Assembly: GCF_000763905.1 (NCBI RefSeq)
Contig: NZ_JRKN01000031.1
Coordinates: 1-36,335, forward strand
Direction of reading: 5' to 3'
Source: Paracoccus halophilus
Lineage (GTDB): Bacteria > Pseudomonadota > Alphaproteobacteria > Rhodobacterales > Rhodobacteraceae
DNA: 36,335 nucleotides
Shown here in pieces: positions 1 to 8,907 of this stretch. Positions within the stretch are counted from its first letter, which is position 1, and every line of letters starts with the position of its first letter. A model generated the notes under the pieces. It saw nothing but the letters and a program-made list of their open reading frames with translations, was not told where the DNA came from and ran no database searches. The position numbers were made by a program, and so were the translations under genes.

Positions 1-1
1 C

Positions 2-127
2 TTCGTGCGCAGGCTCAAGACCCTCGGCGGTCTCACGCCTTACGAATAAATCTGCAAGATCTGGACATCAGAGCCTGACAGATTCATCCTGAACCCGATC
101 CACCAAATGCCAGGACTGAACACCTAG
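2..127 (+). pseudogene. IS481-type transposase, C-terminal remnant with in-frame stop
   Basis: Read from base 2, this frame gives FVRRLKTLGGLTPYE, then a TAA at 47-49, then ICKIWTSEPDRF and onward to PIHQMPGLNT and a TAG at 125-127. This is the familiar C-terminal end of IS481-like integrase-fold (DDE) transposases, where the position of the TAA normally holds an aromatic residue (TPYE followed by Y or F, then ICK). A TAT or TAC codon appears to have become TAA, so this copy would lack its last 25 residues. The catalytic core lies left of the window, so only the tail can be judged. The frame ends 16 bp before the nrdJ stop codon on the other strand, which places the element's edge at the 3' end of nrdJ. 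Family assignment is from memory of the motif. Confidence 0.7.
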
Positions 128-143
128 CCTTATCCTGCCGCTC

Positions 144-3100
144 TCAGCTGCAGCCCGAGGTGCCGCCGCAGGTATTGCACTTCATGCAGGTGCCGTTGCG
201 GACCAGCGTGTAATTGCCGCACTCGCCGCAGGGATCGCCCTCATAGCCCTGCATCCGGGCCTTGGCGCGCGCGTCCATCACCGCGACCGATCCTTCCGGG
301 CTGGCGGTGGTGACGGCAGTGACCGACACGCTGGCCTGCAACCCCATGAGATCCTGCGGCAGGCGCTTGCGCAGATAGCCGGTGGAGCTGATCTGCTTGA
401 GCATCTCGATCGATCGCGAGGCCGCCTCGCCCACCGGCGCGATATTGGCGCGTCCCTCGCCCTCGCCACCGCCCAGATCGTCGAAACTGGCGCCCTCGGG
501 CTTCACATGGGCCAGATCGGTGCGATCCAGATAGGAAACGGCCAGTTCGCGGAACACATAGTCGAGAATCGAGGTCGCGTTCTTGATGCTGTCATTGCCT
601 TGCACCATCCCCGCCGGCTCGAACCGGGTGAAGGTGAAGGCATCCACGAATTCCTCAAGCGGCACGCCATATTGCAGGCCGACCGAGACGGCGATGGCGA
701 AATTGTTCATCATCGCCCGGAAACCCGCGCCTTCCTTGTGCATGTCGATGAAGATCTCGCCCAGCGAGCCATCGTCATATTCGCCGGTGCGCAGATAGAC
801 CTTGTGGCCGCCGATGATGGCCTTTTGCGTATAGCCCTTGCGGCGCTGCGGCAGCTTTTCGCGATGGCTGCGGACCGCCTCCTTGACGATGATCTTTTCC
901 ACGATCTTTTCGGCGATGACGGCGGCCTTTTCCTGCGGGCTGCCGCTGGCCAGCGTTTCCTCGGCCTCCTCGTCCTCCTCGACCAGGGCCGAGGCCAGCG
1001 GCTGCGACAGTTTCGAGCCGTCGCGATAAAGGGCATTGGCCTTGATCCCCAGCGACCATGACAGCTCATAGGCGGCCAGCGCATCGGCGATGCTGGCGCT
1101 GTTGGGCATGTTGATGGTCTTGGAGATCGCGCCCGAGATGAAGCTTTGCGCCGCCGCCATCATCCGGATATGGCTGTCCACCGACAGATAGCGCCTGCCC
1201 TTCTTGCCGCAGGCATTGGCGCAGTCAAAGACCGGGTAATGCGCCGGATCCAGATGCGGCGCGCCCTCCAGCGTCATGGTGCCGCAGACATGGTCGTTGG
1301 CGGCCTCGATCTGGGCGCGGGTAAAGCCAAGATGGCGCAGCAGGTCAAAGGTCGGGTCGTTCAGCCTGTCGGCCGGAATACCCAAGGTGCCCTCGCAGAA
1401 TTCCTCGCCCAGCGTCCATTTGTTGAAGACAAAGCGGATATCAAAGGCCGAGGCCAGCGCGGCATCCAGTTTTTCCAGCTCGCGCGGGCCGAAACCGTGC
1501 CCGATCAGGCTGGCATGGTTGATGCCCGGACAGTTCCCAAGGCTCGCATGACCCACGGCATAGGCGATGATTTCCTCGATCTGGGCGGAACCGTAGCCCA
1601 GATTTTCCAGCGCGGCCGGAACCGAGCGGTTGATGATCTTGAAGTAACCGCCGCCGGCCAGTTTCTTGAACTTGACCAGCGCGAAATCGGGCTCGATCCC
1701 CGTGGTGTCGCAATCCATCACCAGGCCGATCGTGCCGGTCGGCGCGATGACGGTGGCCTGCGCATTGCGGAAACCGTGCTCCTCGCCCAGGGTCAGGGCC
1801 TCGTCCCAGGCGCCCTGCGCCAGCGCGACCAGACGCGGATCCGGGCAGTTCTCGGCATCCAGCTCGACCGGGCGGACATTCAGGCCCTGATAATTGCCGA
1901 TGCCATGGGCGGCGGCACGATGGTTGCGGATCACCCGCAGCATGTGACGCGCGTTCTTCTTGTAGCCGGGGAACGGCCCCAGCTCGGCCGCCATCTCGGC
2001 CGAAGTCGCATAGGCGACGCCGGTCATGATCGCGGTCAGCGCGCCGCAGACCGCGCGCCCCGCATCGCTGTCATAGCTCAGGCCCATATTCATCAGAAGC
2101 CCGCCGATATTGGCGTAACCCAGGCCCAGCGTGCGGAAATCATAGCTGCGCTGCGCGATCTCGCGGCTGGGAAACTGCGCCATCAACACGCTGATTTCCA
2201 GCGTGACGGTCCACAGCCTGCTGGCATGGACATAGGCATCGGCGTCGAATTCCCGCCCGTCCCAGAAGGTCAGCAGGTTCATCGAGGCGAGGTTGCAGGC
2301 GGTATCGTCCAGGAACATGTATTCGCTGCACGGGTTCGAGCCCCGGATCGCGCCATGTTCCGGGCAGGTATGCCAGGCATTCACCGTGTCGTGGAACTGG
2401 ATGCCCGGATCGGCGCAGGCCCAGGCGGCATGGCCGATCTGGTCCCAAAGCTCGCGCGCCTGCACGGTTTTCGCCACCGTGCCATCGGTGCGGCGCAGCA
2501 ACTCCCATGGCGCATCCTCGGCCACGGCCCGCAGAAAGGCATCCGTCACCCGCACCGAATTGTTGGAATTCTGCCCCGAGACGGACACATATGCCTCGGA
2601 ATCCCAATCGGTGTCATAGGTCGGAAATTCAATCGAATCAAATCCCTGCCGGGCATATTGCAGAACCCGGTTGATATAGGTCTCCGGGATCATGCTGCGT
2701 TTCGCGGAGCGGATCGCGGATTTCAACGCCGCGTTCCGGCCCGGGTCGGTCGCATCCTCGATGCTGCCGTCCCAGTCGCGGATCGCGGCGAAGATTTCGT
2801 TCAGCTTCCGTTCGTGCACCTTGGAGCCAGCCACCAGCGAGGCGACCTTCTGCTCTTCGATGACCTTCCAGTTGATGAACTGCTCGATGTCGGGGTGATC
2901 CATGTCACAGATCACCATCTTTGCCGCGCGCCGGGTCGTACCGCCCGATTTGATCGCGCCGGCTGCGCGGTCTCCGATCTTCAGAAAGCCCATGAGCCCC
3001 GAAGATCTGCCGCCGCCCGACAGTTTCTCGCCCTCCCCCCGGAGGGACGAAAAATTGGTGCCCGTGCCCGAGCCATATTTGAAAAGCCGCGCCTCACGGA

Positions 3101-3755
3101 CCCACAGATCCATGATCCCGCCCTCATTCACCAGATCGTCGCTGACCGACTGGATGAAGCAGGCATGCGGCTGGGGATGTTCATAGGCGCTGTCCGACCG
3201 GGTCAGCTTGCCGGTCTTGTAATCGACATAGTAATGCCCCTGCCCCGGCCCGTCGATGCCGTAAGCCCAGTGCAGCCCGGTATTGAACCATTGCGGGCTG
3301 TTGGGCGCCGCCATCTGGCGGGCCAGCATGTGGCGCATCTCGTCGTAATAGGCGCGGGCATCTTCTTCTTCAGAAAAATATCCACCCTTCCAGCCCCAAT
3401 AGGCCCAGGCGCCGGCCATCCGGTCAAAGACCTGCCGGCTGGAGCTTTCGCCCAGGTAACGCTGATCCTCGGGCAGTTCGGCCAGTGCCGCCTCATCCGG
3501 GACCGAGCGCCACAGGAATTCCGGCACGCCCTTTTCCTTGACCTGCTTGAGGCGCGCAGGAACCCCGGCCTTGCGGAAATATTTCTGCGCGATCACGTCC
3601 GAGGCGACCTGGCTCCAGCCTTCCGGCACTTCGACGGCATCGTTGCGAAACACGATGCTGCCGTCGGGATTGCGGATCTCGCTGACGGTCCTGGTAAAGG
3701 AGATATCCCCATATGCCCCGCCCTTGACCGTGGTGAAACGCCGTTCGATCCGCAT
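144..3755 (-). CDS. nrdJ: Vitamin B12-dependent (class II) ribonucleoside-diphosphate reductase
   Basis: This enzyme reduces ribonucleotides to deoxyribonucleotides using adenosylcobalamin to generate the thiyl radical, so it needs neither oxygen nor a separate radical subunit. The protein is about 1203 residues, the size of the long NrdJ form. Visible hallmarks are HACFIQS with Cys199, the radical-site motif NPCSE at 474-478, [12 protein letters not shown] around 483-494, the glycine-rich [11 protein letters not shown] near 230-240, and APTGTIGL further on. The C-terminus is a cysteine-rich tail ([20 protein letters not shown]) like the redox-active or zinc tail of this family. The start at 3755 (MRIERR) fits homologues; the open frame runs on upstream to 3827, but that extra stretch looks non-coding. 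The gene stands alone behind a 434-bp leader with possible NrdR and DnaA sites. It seems intact despite the transposase remnant just past its stop. Confidence 0.96.
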   Translation of the reverse strand: MRIERRFTTVKGGAYGDISFTRTVSEIRNPDGSIVFRNDAVEVPEGWSQVASDVIAQKYFRKAGVPARLKQVKEKGVPEFLWRSVPDEAALAELPEDQRYLGESSSRQVFDRMAGAWAYWGWKGGYFSEEEDARAYYDEMRHMLARQMAAPNSPQWFNTGLHWAYGIDGPGQGHYYVDYKTGKLTRSDSAYEHPQPHACFIQSVSDDLVNEGGIMDLWVREARLFKYGSGTGTNFSSLRGEGEKLSGGGRSSGLMGFLKIGDRAAGAIKSGGTTRRAAKMVICDMDHPDIEQFINWKVIEEQKVASLVAGSKVHERKLNEIFAAIRDWDGSIEDATDPGRNAALKSAIRSAKRSMIPETYINRVLQYARQGFDSIEFPTYDTDWDSEAYVSVSGQNSNNSVRVTDAFLRAVAEDAPWELLRRTDGTVAKTVQARELWDQIGHAAWACADPGIQFHDTVNAWHTCPEHGAIRGSNPCSEYMFLDDTACNLASMNLLTFWDGREFDADAYVHASRLWTVTLEISVLMAQFPSREIAQRSYDFRTLGLGYANIGGLLMNMGLSYDSDAGRAVCGALTAIMTGVAYATSAEMAAELGPFPGYKKNARHMLRVIRNHRAAAHGIGNYQGLNVRPVELDAENCPDPRLVALAQGAWDEALTLGEEHGFRNAQATVIAPTGTIGLVMDCDTTGIEPDFALVKFKKLAGGGYFKIINRSVPAALENLGYGSAQIEEIIAYAVGHASLGNCPGINHASLIGHGFGPRELEKLDAALASAFDIRFVFNKWTLGEEFCEGTLGIPADRLNDPTFDLLRHLGFTRAQIEAANDHVCGTMTLEGAPHLDPAHYPVFDCANACGKKGRRYLSVDSHIRMMAAAQSFISGAISKTINMPNSASIADALAAYELSWSLGIKANALYRDGSKLSQPLASALVEEDEEAEETLASGSPQEKAAVIAEKIVEKIIVKEAVRSHREKLPQRRKGYTQKAIIGGHKVYLRTGEYDDGSLGEIFIDMHKEGAGFRAMMNNFAIAVSVGLQYGVPLEEFVDAFTFTRFEPAGMVQGNDSIKNATSILDYVFRELAVSYLDRTDLAHVKPEGASFDDLGGGEGEGRANIAPVGEAASRSIEMLKQISSTGYLRKRLPQDLMGLQASVSVTAVTTASPEGSVAVMDARAKARMQGYEGDPCGECGNYTLVRNGTCMKCNTCGGTSGCS

Positions 3756-3915
3756 ATCCCTTTTGTCCCTCGTTTTTTTGCGGCGCGGGCAGATGGCGAA
3801 ACCGTCCCTGCCCGGCGCCACCGGCACCGGTCAGGCAGCCCGTCCATGGCGCCCTGAACCGTGAATTTTCATCTGTTGCCGCCTGGCCGGTGGCATTCGG
3901 CGGATCCCCGCCATC

Positions 3916-3931
3916 ACACCAAATCTTGTGG
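3916..3931. promoter_or_regulatory. Candidate NrdR box upstream of nrdJ
   Basis: The 16-mer ACACCAAATCTTGTGG matches the NrdR consensus acaCwAtATaTwGtgt at 12 of 16 positions, including the strongly conserved inner C, A, A, T, T and G. It lies about 160 bp upstream of the nrdJ start. NrdR is the zinc-finger/ATP-cone repressor of ribonucleotide reductase genes. It normally binds two boxes about three helical turns apart, and I could not find a partner at that spacing on either side. The call rests on one box and its position. Confidence 0.4.
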
Positions 3932-4138
3932 CCGCAGCAGCTTGAACCACAACCTGCCGCGAGTTTACAGGTATTTCAATAAGTATTTTCGCCCTCTCGC
4001 AGCGGCCAGCCCCGCGCCGCGAAAGCACAAAGACCATGCTGCATCTGCGCTGTTAATATTTGCCCGTTCAGCCCGCATTCCGGAAAGCCGAATGATCCAC
4101 GGGGTTTCAGCGCCGCAATGCACGCGAATTCCACAGAG

Positions 4139-4147
4139 TTATCCACA
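4139..4147 (+). promoter_or_regulatory. DnaA box (perfect 9-mer) upstream of nrdJ
   Basis: TTATCCACA is an exact match to the DnaA-box consensus. A weaker copy in the same orientation, TGATCCACG (7 of 9), lies at 4093-4101. DnaA sites upstream of ribonucleotide reductase operons are known in Escherichia coli, so a link between replication initiation and dNTP supply is plausible. A perfect 9-mer can also occur by chance in a window this long. Confidence 0.4.
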
Positions 4148-4189
4148 TGCGTTTGATCCGGAAGTTGGGGCTTCGTTCCGCGCCGCAGC

Positions 4190-4729
4190 TTAGTATTTTT
4201 TCTGCCGGGGCAGGATGATGCCGCCATCCGTCACGATCATGTCGAGCGGCTGATCGGTCTGCTCGATGGGAATCGCGCGAATCTCCTGCACCGCATAAGC
4301 CAGTCCGATGGCGATGACCTGCCCCCTGCCCCGCAGCATCTGCAAGCTCCGGTCGTAGAAGCCGCCGCCATAGCCCAGCCGGTTGCCCATGCGGTCGAAA
4401 CCGGCCAGGGGCACGATCAGCACCTCGGGGCGCAGCTCCGGCGAATCGGCCGGCGGGTGACTGGTGCCAAAGACCCCCGCCTCCAGCCGCCCGTCGAATT
4501 GGCGAAAGACCAGCGGCCGCGCCGGGCCGGTCACGACCGGCAGGCAGACCGGACCGCGATGGGCCTGCATGGCCGGGCGCGGATCGGCCTCGTCGCGCAT
4601 CGGCCAGTAACCGGCCAGAACCTTGTCGGCATGCGGCGCGAGCGCCTGCAGCAGATGCCGCGTCATGGCCGCGCCGTCACCGCCCTGCCCGCGCGCCCGC
4701 AGCGCCGCCCTGCGCAATTCGGCCTTCAC
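4190..4729 (-). CDS. ygfA: 5-formyltetrahydrofolate cyclo-ligase
   Basis: This 179-residue protein would convert 5-formyltetrahydrofolate to 5,10-methenyltetrahydrofolate using ATP, clearing a folate that inhibits one-carbon enzymes. The diagnostic block is VPLAGFDRMGNRLGYGGGFYDR, close to the family signature with its nucleotide-binding glycine run. YWPMRDEADPRP near the N-terminus and AYAVQEIRAIPIEQTDQPLD near the end also fit. The start is a GTG at 4729 that overlaps the mgtE stop as GTGA, giving VKAELRR, typical of translational coupling. The open frame continues upstream inside mgtE, but that part is only the other reading frame of mgtE. A folate enzyme next to a magnesium transporter and nrdJ probably reflects shared transcription more than shared function. 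Confidence 0.93.
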   Translation of the reverse strand: MKAELRRAALRARGQGGDGAAMTRHLLQALAPHADKVLAGYWPMRDEADPRPAMQAHRGPVCLPVVTGPARPLVFRQFDGRLEAGVFGTSHPPADSPELRPEVLIVPLAGFDRMGNRLGYGGGFYDRSLQMLRGRGQVIAIGLAYAVQEIRAIPIEQTDQPLDMIVTDGGIILPRQKKY

Positions 4730-6111
4730 AGCAGCACCGCCGACGCGAGGCCCAGAAAGGCGAAGAAACCCACCACATCGGTGACCGTCGTCACGAATGT
4801 GCCCGAGGCCAGCGCCGGATCCGCCCCCGCCTTTTCCAGCGCCAGCGGAATCAGGATGCCGGCCAGCGCGGCAATGGCCAGATTGACGATCATGGCAATG
4901 CCGATCACCGCCGCCAGAGAGATGCCGTCGAACCAGACCCAGGCCACCAGCCCCATGACCACGGCGAAGGCAAAGCCGTTCAGGATGCCGACCACCGCCT
5001 CGCGCCGGACGACCCGCCAGACATTCGATCCGGTCAGGCTTTTCGTGGCCAGCGCGCGCACCGCGACGGTCAAGGTCTGGGTGCCGGCATTGCCGCCCAT
5101 CGAGGCGACGATGGGCATCAGCACGGCCAGCGCCACCACCTGCTGGATCGTCGTCTCGAAAACCGCAATCACCAGCGAGGCGATGATGGCGGTGACCAGA
5201 TTGACCATCAGCCATGGCAGGCGCTGGCGCAGGGTTTCGGCCACGCTGTCGGTGATCGCCGATTCGTCCCCGACACCGGCCAGGCGCAGGATGTCCTCCT
5301 CGTGTTCCTCGTCCAGCACCGACATGGCGTCGTCGATGGTGATCATGCCGACCAGCCGGTCATGTTCATCGACGACCGGGGTCGAGATCAGGTGATACTT
5401 GTTGAAGGCATGGGCCACGTCGCCCTCTTCCTGCAGGACCGAGATGGTGCGGAAACTGTCCTCGGTGATGTCGCGCAGCGCCACGTCCCGGCGCGAGGCC
5501 AGCAGCTTGCCCAGCGTGACATAGCCGATCGGATGGCGTCGCGGATCGACCAGCACGACATGATAGAACTGGTCGGGCAGCCATTCCTCGGAGCGCAGGA
5601 AGTCGATGGTCTCGCCCACCGTCCAGTGTTCGGGCGCGGTTACCACCTCGGATTGCATCAGCCGGCCGGCGGAATATTCGGGATAGGTCAGCGACTGCTC
5701 GATCGCGGCGCGGTCGGATTCGTCCAGCGCGGCCAGCAATGCCTGCTGCTCGGGCGCGCCCATGTCCTCGATCAGGTCAACGACATCGTCGCTGTCCATC
5801 TCGCGCACCGCCTCGGCCAGCACCTCGTGCGGCAGCTGTTCGATGACCTCGTCGCGGATGCCCTCGTCGATTTCCGACAGGATCTCGCCGTCGATCTCGC
5901 CGGAATAGAGCTGCAGGAAAACCCGCCGCCGCGCCGGCGTCAGCTGTTCGATCAGATCGGCGATATCGGCGGCATGGGCGGGTTCCAGCAGGCTGTCCAG
6001 AGCCGGGCTGTCGCCATCGTCGATCGCCTTGCCGATCGCCTCGATATCCTGCTTGCTCAACTGGAACTCGTCCTCGGCGGCATCGGTTTCAGCTTCGCGC
6101 GGCTCGGTCAT
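4726..6111 (-). CDS. mgtE: Magnesium transporter MgtE
   Basis: MgtE is a dimeric inner-membrane Mg2+ channel gated by its cytosolic magnesium-sensing domain. The 461-residue protein shows the full architecture. The acidic helical N-domain spans roughly residues 20-145, with repeats such as IADLIEQLTP and VVDLIEDM. Two CBS domains follow, about 150-270, seen in the blocks VVLVDPRRHPIGYVT and TPVVDEHDRLVGMITIDDA. The C-terminal pore domain of five membrane segments runs from about 310 to the end and carries the conserved PIVASMGGNAGTQT motif at about 332-346. A good GAGGAG ribosome-binding site lies 8 bases before the ATG. The gene overlaps ygfA downstream by 4 bases and is 78 bp from hisN upstream on the same strand. 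Confidence 0.95.
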   Translation of the reverse strand: MTEPREAETDAAEDEFQLSKQDIEAIGKAIDDGDSPALDSLLEPAHAADIADLIEQLTPARRRVFLQLYSGEIDGEILSEIDEGIRDEVIEQLPHEVLAEAVREMDSDDVVDLIEDMGAPEQQALLAALDESDRAAIEQSLTYPEYSAGRLMQSEVVTAPEHWTVGETIDFLRSEEWLPDQFYHVVLVDPRRHPIGYVTLGKLLASRRDVALRDITEDSFRTISVLQEEGDVAHAFNKYHLISTPVVDEHDRLVGMITIDDAMSVLDEEHEEDILRLAGVGDESAITDSVAETLRQRLPWLMVNLVTAIIASLVIAVFETTIQQVVALAVLMPIVASMGGNAGTQTLTVAVRALATKSLTGSNVWRVVRREAVVGILNGFAFAVVMGLVAWVWFDGISLAAVIGIAMIVNLAIAALAGILIPLALEKAGADPALASGTFVTTVTDVVGFFAFLGLASAVLL

Positions 6112-6189
6112 CGGCGGGCTCCTCGTCGAAAGTCTTGACAGCGGCGTCGGGTGGTTCCGGCGGCAGCATATGCGCGCTGTCGCCGGGCC

Positions 6190-7005
6190 TCAATCGTGGT
6201 TCAGAAGTTCCAGCGCCCGGGCGTGAAGTTCGGGCGAGCCGGCGGCGACGATCCGGCCGCCGCCATGGGCGGGCCGGCCCTGCCAGTCGCTGACCACGCC
6301 GCCCGCCGCCTGCACCACGGCAATCGGGGCGGCGACATCATAGGGCTGCAGACCGGCCTCGATCACCAGATCGACATGGCCGGCGGCCAGCAGCGCATAG
6401 GCATAGCAATCCAGCCCGTAGCGCACCAGGCGCACCCGATCCGCGACCCTGCGAAAGGCGGCCTGTTCGCCGGCATCGCCGATCTCGGGATAGGTGCTCA
6501 TCAATGTGGCATCGGCCAGCGCCACGCCGCGCCGCGTGGCAAGCGGCACCTGACCGTGTCGCCCAAGCATCCGCGCGCGGCCCAGCCCGCCCTCAAACCG
6601 TTCGTCGAGATGGGGCTGGTCGATGATGCCGTAGACCGGCCCCCGCGCATCGGACAGGCCGATCAGCACCCCCCAACTGGGCGCCCCGGCCATGAAGGCG
6701 CGGGTGCCGTCGATGGGATCCAGGATCCATGTCAGGCCGCTATCGCCCTGACGCGCGCCGAATTCCTCGCCCAGAACCGAATCCCCGGGGCGCCGCGCCT
6801 CGAGGATCGCGCGCATGGCGCGTTCGCTGGCGCGGTCCGCCTCGGTCACCGGGTCAAAGCCCGAAGCGGCCTTGTTGTCGGGACGAAGCTCGGGACTGCG
6901 AAACAGCCGAAGCGTCTCGATCCGCGCGGCATCGGCCAACTCATGCGCGACCGCGGCAAGGCGTTCGGCGGTTTCGCCCGAAATTCTGCTGGTCCCGCTG
7001 GTCAT
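6190..7005 (-). CDS. hisN: Inositol monophosphatase family protein, probably HisN-type histidinol-phosphatase
   Basis: This 271-residue protein belongs to the Mg2+-dependent, lithium-sensitive phosphatase superfamily. The metal-binding motifs are present in order: GEEFG at 79-83, DPIDGT at 96-101, and the later aspartate in PYDVAAP (Asp223). DPVTEAD at 51-57 is also typical. In alphaproteobacteria this branch (ILDPIDGTRAF, followed by a PSWGVLIGL block) often acts as histidinol-phosphate phosphatase, the penultimate step of histidine synthesis. No other his gene is nearby, so the substrate is inferred from family resemblance alone; inositol-1-phosphate or another sugar phosphate remains possible. 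It lies between the XRE regulator (80 bp) and mgtE (78 bp), all on the minus strand. Confidence 0.82.
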   Translation of the reverse strand: MTSGTSRISGETAERLAAVAHELADAARIETLRLFRSPELRPDNKAASGFDPVTEADRASERAMRAILEARRPGDSVLGEEFGARQGDSGLTWILDPIDGTRAFMAGAPSWGVLIGLSDARGPVYGIIDQPHLDERFEGGLGRARMLGRHGQVPLATRRGVALADATLMSTYPEIGDAGEQAAFRRVADRVRLVRYGLDCYAYALLAAGHVDLVIEAGLQPYDVAAPIAVVQAAGGVVSDWQGRPAHGGGRIVAAGSPELHARALELLNHD

Positions 7006-7085
7006 GCCCGCCCCGTCGCAATGTGTCGGGGCAAGGTTTAACCCCGGCCGGTCGGAAGCGAAACCCTTCTGCGCAACGGCCGGGC

Positions 7086-7445
7086 TCAGGCCGCGTCGGA
7101 AAGCACCCGTGCCAGCTCGAAGATCTGGCGCCGCTGCGCCTCGGGCATCGCGTAATAGGCGCGGACCAGCTGCAATGCCTCTTTATCGGCAAGGATGTCG
7201 CCCTCGACCGCGTCCTGGCTGTGGCCGTCATCAAGCCCCTCGAAGAAGAAGCTGACCGGAACCTCGACCGCCTGGGCGATATCCCAGAGCCGAGACGCCG
7301 AGACGCGGTTCATTCCGGTCTCGTATTTCTGGATCTGCTGGAACTTGATGCCGACCTTTTCGGCAAGCTGTTGCTGCGTCATGCCGATCATCCAGCGACG
7401 ATGACGAATACGCTTACCAACATGAACATCCACGTTATGCTTCAT
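7086..7445 (-). CDS. XRE/Cro-CI family helix-turn-helix regulator
   Basis: The 119-residue protein has an N-terminal XRE-type DNA-binding domain at about 10-67: VGKRIRHRRWMIGMTQQQLA, then VGIKFQQIQKYETG, then NRVSASRLWDIAQAVEVPV. This is the five-helix Cro/CI fold, with the recognition helix around FQQIQKYE. The C-terminal half (about 75-119) is acidic and helical and has no recognised ligand-binding domain. Similar small regulators are widespread in Rhodobacteraceae. The ATG at 7445 has a strong GAGGTGG ribosome-binding site. The gene is the first of a minus-strand run (then hisN, mgtE, ygfA) and is divergent from the Bax-inhibitor gene, so it could control either side. Its target is unknown. 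Confidence 0.9.
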   Translation of the reverse strand: MKHNVDVHVGKRIRHRRWMIGMTQQQLAEKVGIKFQQIQKYETGMNRVSASRLWDIAQAVEVPVSFFFEGLDDGHSQDAVEGDILADKEALQLVRAYYAMPEAQRRQIFELARVLSDAA

Positions 7446-7779
7446 GGTACCACCTCACACAATCTATACGGGCGCTACAACAGTTTTACGCAATTTTCGA
7501 GTTTGAACTTTCCAACCTGACCAAAAAGACAAGGTTTCGGCGGCGGAATTTGTGCAAATGGTCTGTTCCGTGCCGAAATGCCGCGCCGGCCGGGGACGCC
7601 GTCCGCCCGGGGCCCGAGTCGGCCGGGACTGCTTCGCGTCCGCCGCGGAACGCTCAAATTTTCGGTGAGGACCCCGCAAATGGGGCGGGTTCGCATTGAA
7701 AAGCCCCGCCATTGTGCCAATATTGTGCGCGATGGTGGGCCGCTGCGGCCGCACCGCGACTTCTGACCGGGGAGAACAC
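7446..7779. other. 334-bp divergent intergenic region
   Basis: This region separates the XRE gene (leftward) from the BI-1 gene (rightward). On the minus strand a TATAGA hexamer at 7463-7468 could be the -10 box of the XRE gene, but no good -35 is seen at proper spacing. On the plus strand a better promoter candidate lies at 7696-7724. The middle (about 7560-7670) is very GC-rich and shows no gene or strong repeat. Confidence 0.5.
7696..7724 (+). promoter_or_regulatory. Candidate sigma-70 promoter of the BI-1 gene
   Basis: A TTGAAA at 7696-7701 (5 of 6 to the -35 consensus) is followed after 17 bases by AATATT at 7719-7724 (4 of 6 to the -10). Transcription would start near 7731, giving a leader of about 50 bases before the ATG at 7780. 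This is a sequence match only. Confidence 0.4.
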
Positions 7780-8550
7780 ATGCAAGATTTCAATACGATC
7801 CGCACGGCCGGGACCGCGACGCGCTCGGCTGCCGTGGACGAAGGCCTTCGCGCCTATATGAACAAGGTCTACGGCCTGATGGCCGTGGGCATGCTGGTGA
7901 CGGCCGGCGCCGCCTGGGGCATGGCCGGCCTGACGCTGTCGGAGGCGCCGACCCAATATGCGCTCGGCAATGGCAAGTTCCTGACCGAGATCGGCGCCAG
8001 CCTGTATCTGTCGCCGCTGAAATGGCTGGTGATGTTCGCGCCGCTGGTCATGGTCTTCGCCTTTGGCGCCGCGCTGAACCGCCTGTCGGTGCAGGGCGCG
8101 ACGACGCTGTTCTATGCGTTCTCGGCCGTGATGGGCATTTCGATCAGCTGGATCTTCGCGGCTTATACCTCGTTCTCGATCGTCCAGACATTCCTGGTGA
8201 CCGCGATCGCCTTTGCGGGCCTGTCGCTCTGGGGCTACACGACCAAGCGCGACCTGAGCGGCATGGGGACGTTCCTGATGATGGGCCTGATCGGCCTGAT
8301 CGTCGCGATGATCGTAAACCTGTTCCTGCAGTCGGGCGTCATGCAGATGGCCATTTCGGCGATTGGCGTGCTGATCTTTTCCGGGCTGACCGCCTATGAC
8401 ACGCAGAAGATCAAGAGCACCTATCTGCAACTGGCCAATTCGGACAGCAATTTCCTGGGCAAGGCCGCCATCATGGGCGCGCTGAACCTGTATCTGGACT
8501 TCCTGAACCTGTTCATGTTCCTGCTGCAGTTCATGGGGAACCGCGAGTAA
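7780..8550 (+). CDS. Bax inhibitor-1 / YccA family membrane protein
   Basis: The 256-residue protein is an integral inner-membrane protein of the BI-1/YccA/YetJ family, whose characterised members are pH-sensitive calcium leak channels or modulators of membrane proteases. About seven hydrophobic segments can be read from residue 30 to the end. The family's conserved blocks are AYMNKVYGLMAVGM near the N-terminus, the central ISWIFAAYTSFSIVQTF, the GLTAYDTQKIK motif with the conserved Asp, and the terminal LNLYLDFLNLFMFLLQFMG. The start at 7780 has a GGGGAGA ribosome-binding site 6 bases upstream; the open frame extends further back, but the conserved N-terminus begins here. It is followed by a strong terminator and is probably monocistronic. 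Its physiological role here is not known. Confidence 0.93.
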   Translation: MQDFNTIRTAGTATRSAAVDEGLRAYMNKVYGLMAVGMLVTAGAAWGMAGLTLSEAPTQYALGNGKFLTEIGASLYLSPLKWLVMFAPLVMVFAFGAALNRLSVQGATTLFYAFSAVMGISISWIFAAYTSFSIVQTFLVTAIAFAGLSLWGYTTKRDLSGMGTFLMMGLIGLIVAMIVNLFLQSGVMQMAISAIGVLIFSGLTAYDTQKIKSTYLQLANSDSNFLGKAAIMGALNLYLDFLNLFMFLLQFMGNRE

Positions 8551-8576
8551 GCGAACTCGCCTTTCAAGGCATGTGC

Positions 8577-8605
8577 AAGGCCGGGTGTTCATCCCGGCCT
8601 TGTCT
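8577..8605 (+). terminator. Rho-independent terminator after the BI-1 gene
   Basis: AAGGCCGGG at 8577-8585 pairs perfectly with CCCGGCCTT at 8593-8601 around a 7-base loop, followed by a T-rich stretch (GTCTGTTT). It begins 27 bases past the stop codon. Confidence 0.8.
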
Positions 8606-8633
8606 GTTTCCCCCTTTGGTTGATGGATGAACT

Positions 8634-8664
8634 TTCCCGATTGCGGGAATTTGCCTGCAAATTC
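8634..8664. repeat. Two overlapping inverted repeats in an intergenic region
   Basis: TTCCCG-ATTG-CGGGAA (8634-8649) is immediately followed, sharing three bases, by GAATTTGC-CT-GCAAATTC (8647-8664). Both have perfect arms, 6 and 8 bases long. The second is a near-continuous 18-bp palindrome, the form expected of a dimeric regulator's operator. Neither is followed by a T-run. No known regulator motif was recognised with certainty. Confidence 0.6.
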
Positions 8665-8907
8665 GCGGTCGATCGCCCCGATGGCAAGTTTCCGCCGGGT
8701 AACTTTCGATGCGTTTTCAGGGGGCTCGGCGAGATGACGCGCGGTCGGCATTGAAATTCAAGGTTTTATCTACTGATCCGTTCAGTTCCCGCGATTGCCA
8801 ATCCTGCCCGGTGAATTAGACAAAAGCTTGTCGGATCATTCTGACCCGGCCTCGCGACTTGGGTAAAAGCTGGCAAATCCCATCTGAAACCCGTCTGCCC
8901 GATGGAC

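Larger units (their letters stand above)
3756..4189. other. 434-bp leader region between ygfA and nrdJ
   Basis: No convincing gene is seen here. An open frame across 3861-4193 on the plus strand has no family resemblance and an unnatural composition, so it is discounted. The region holds an imperfect palindrome like an NrdR box (3916-3931), a perfect DnaA-box 9-mer (4139-4147) and a second, weaker one (4093-4101). It also has an AT-richer patch near 3970-3990 that may hold the nrdJ promoter, although no clear -35/-10 pair could be assigned. I looked for the conserved pieces of a cobalamin riboswitch, which would suit a B12-dependent enzyme, and did not recognise one. Confidence 0.6.

Noticed and set aside
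1146..3857. A 903-codon open frame on the plus strand across nrdJ
   Set aside because: It is the antisense shadow of a clearly recognisable nrdJ; high GC keeps stops rare in this frame, and the product has no family motif and an unnatural His/Arg/Gly-rich composition.
3756..4189. Cobalamin riboswitch upstream of B12-dependent nrdJ
   Set aside because: I could not recognise the conserved B12-box segments. A covariance-model search would be decisive.
3861..4193. A 110-codon plus-strand gene in the nrdJ leader
   Set aside because: No ribosome-binding site or family resemblance; it covers the candidate NrdR and DnaA sites.
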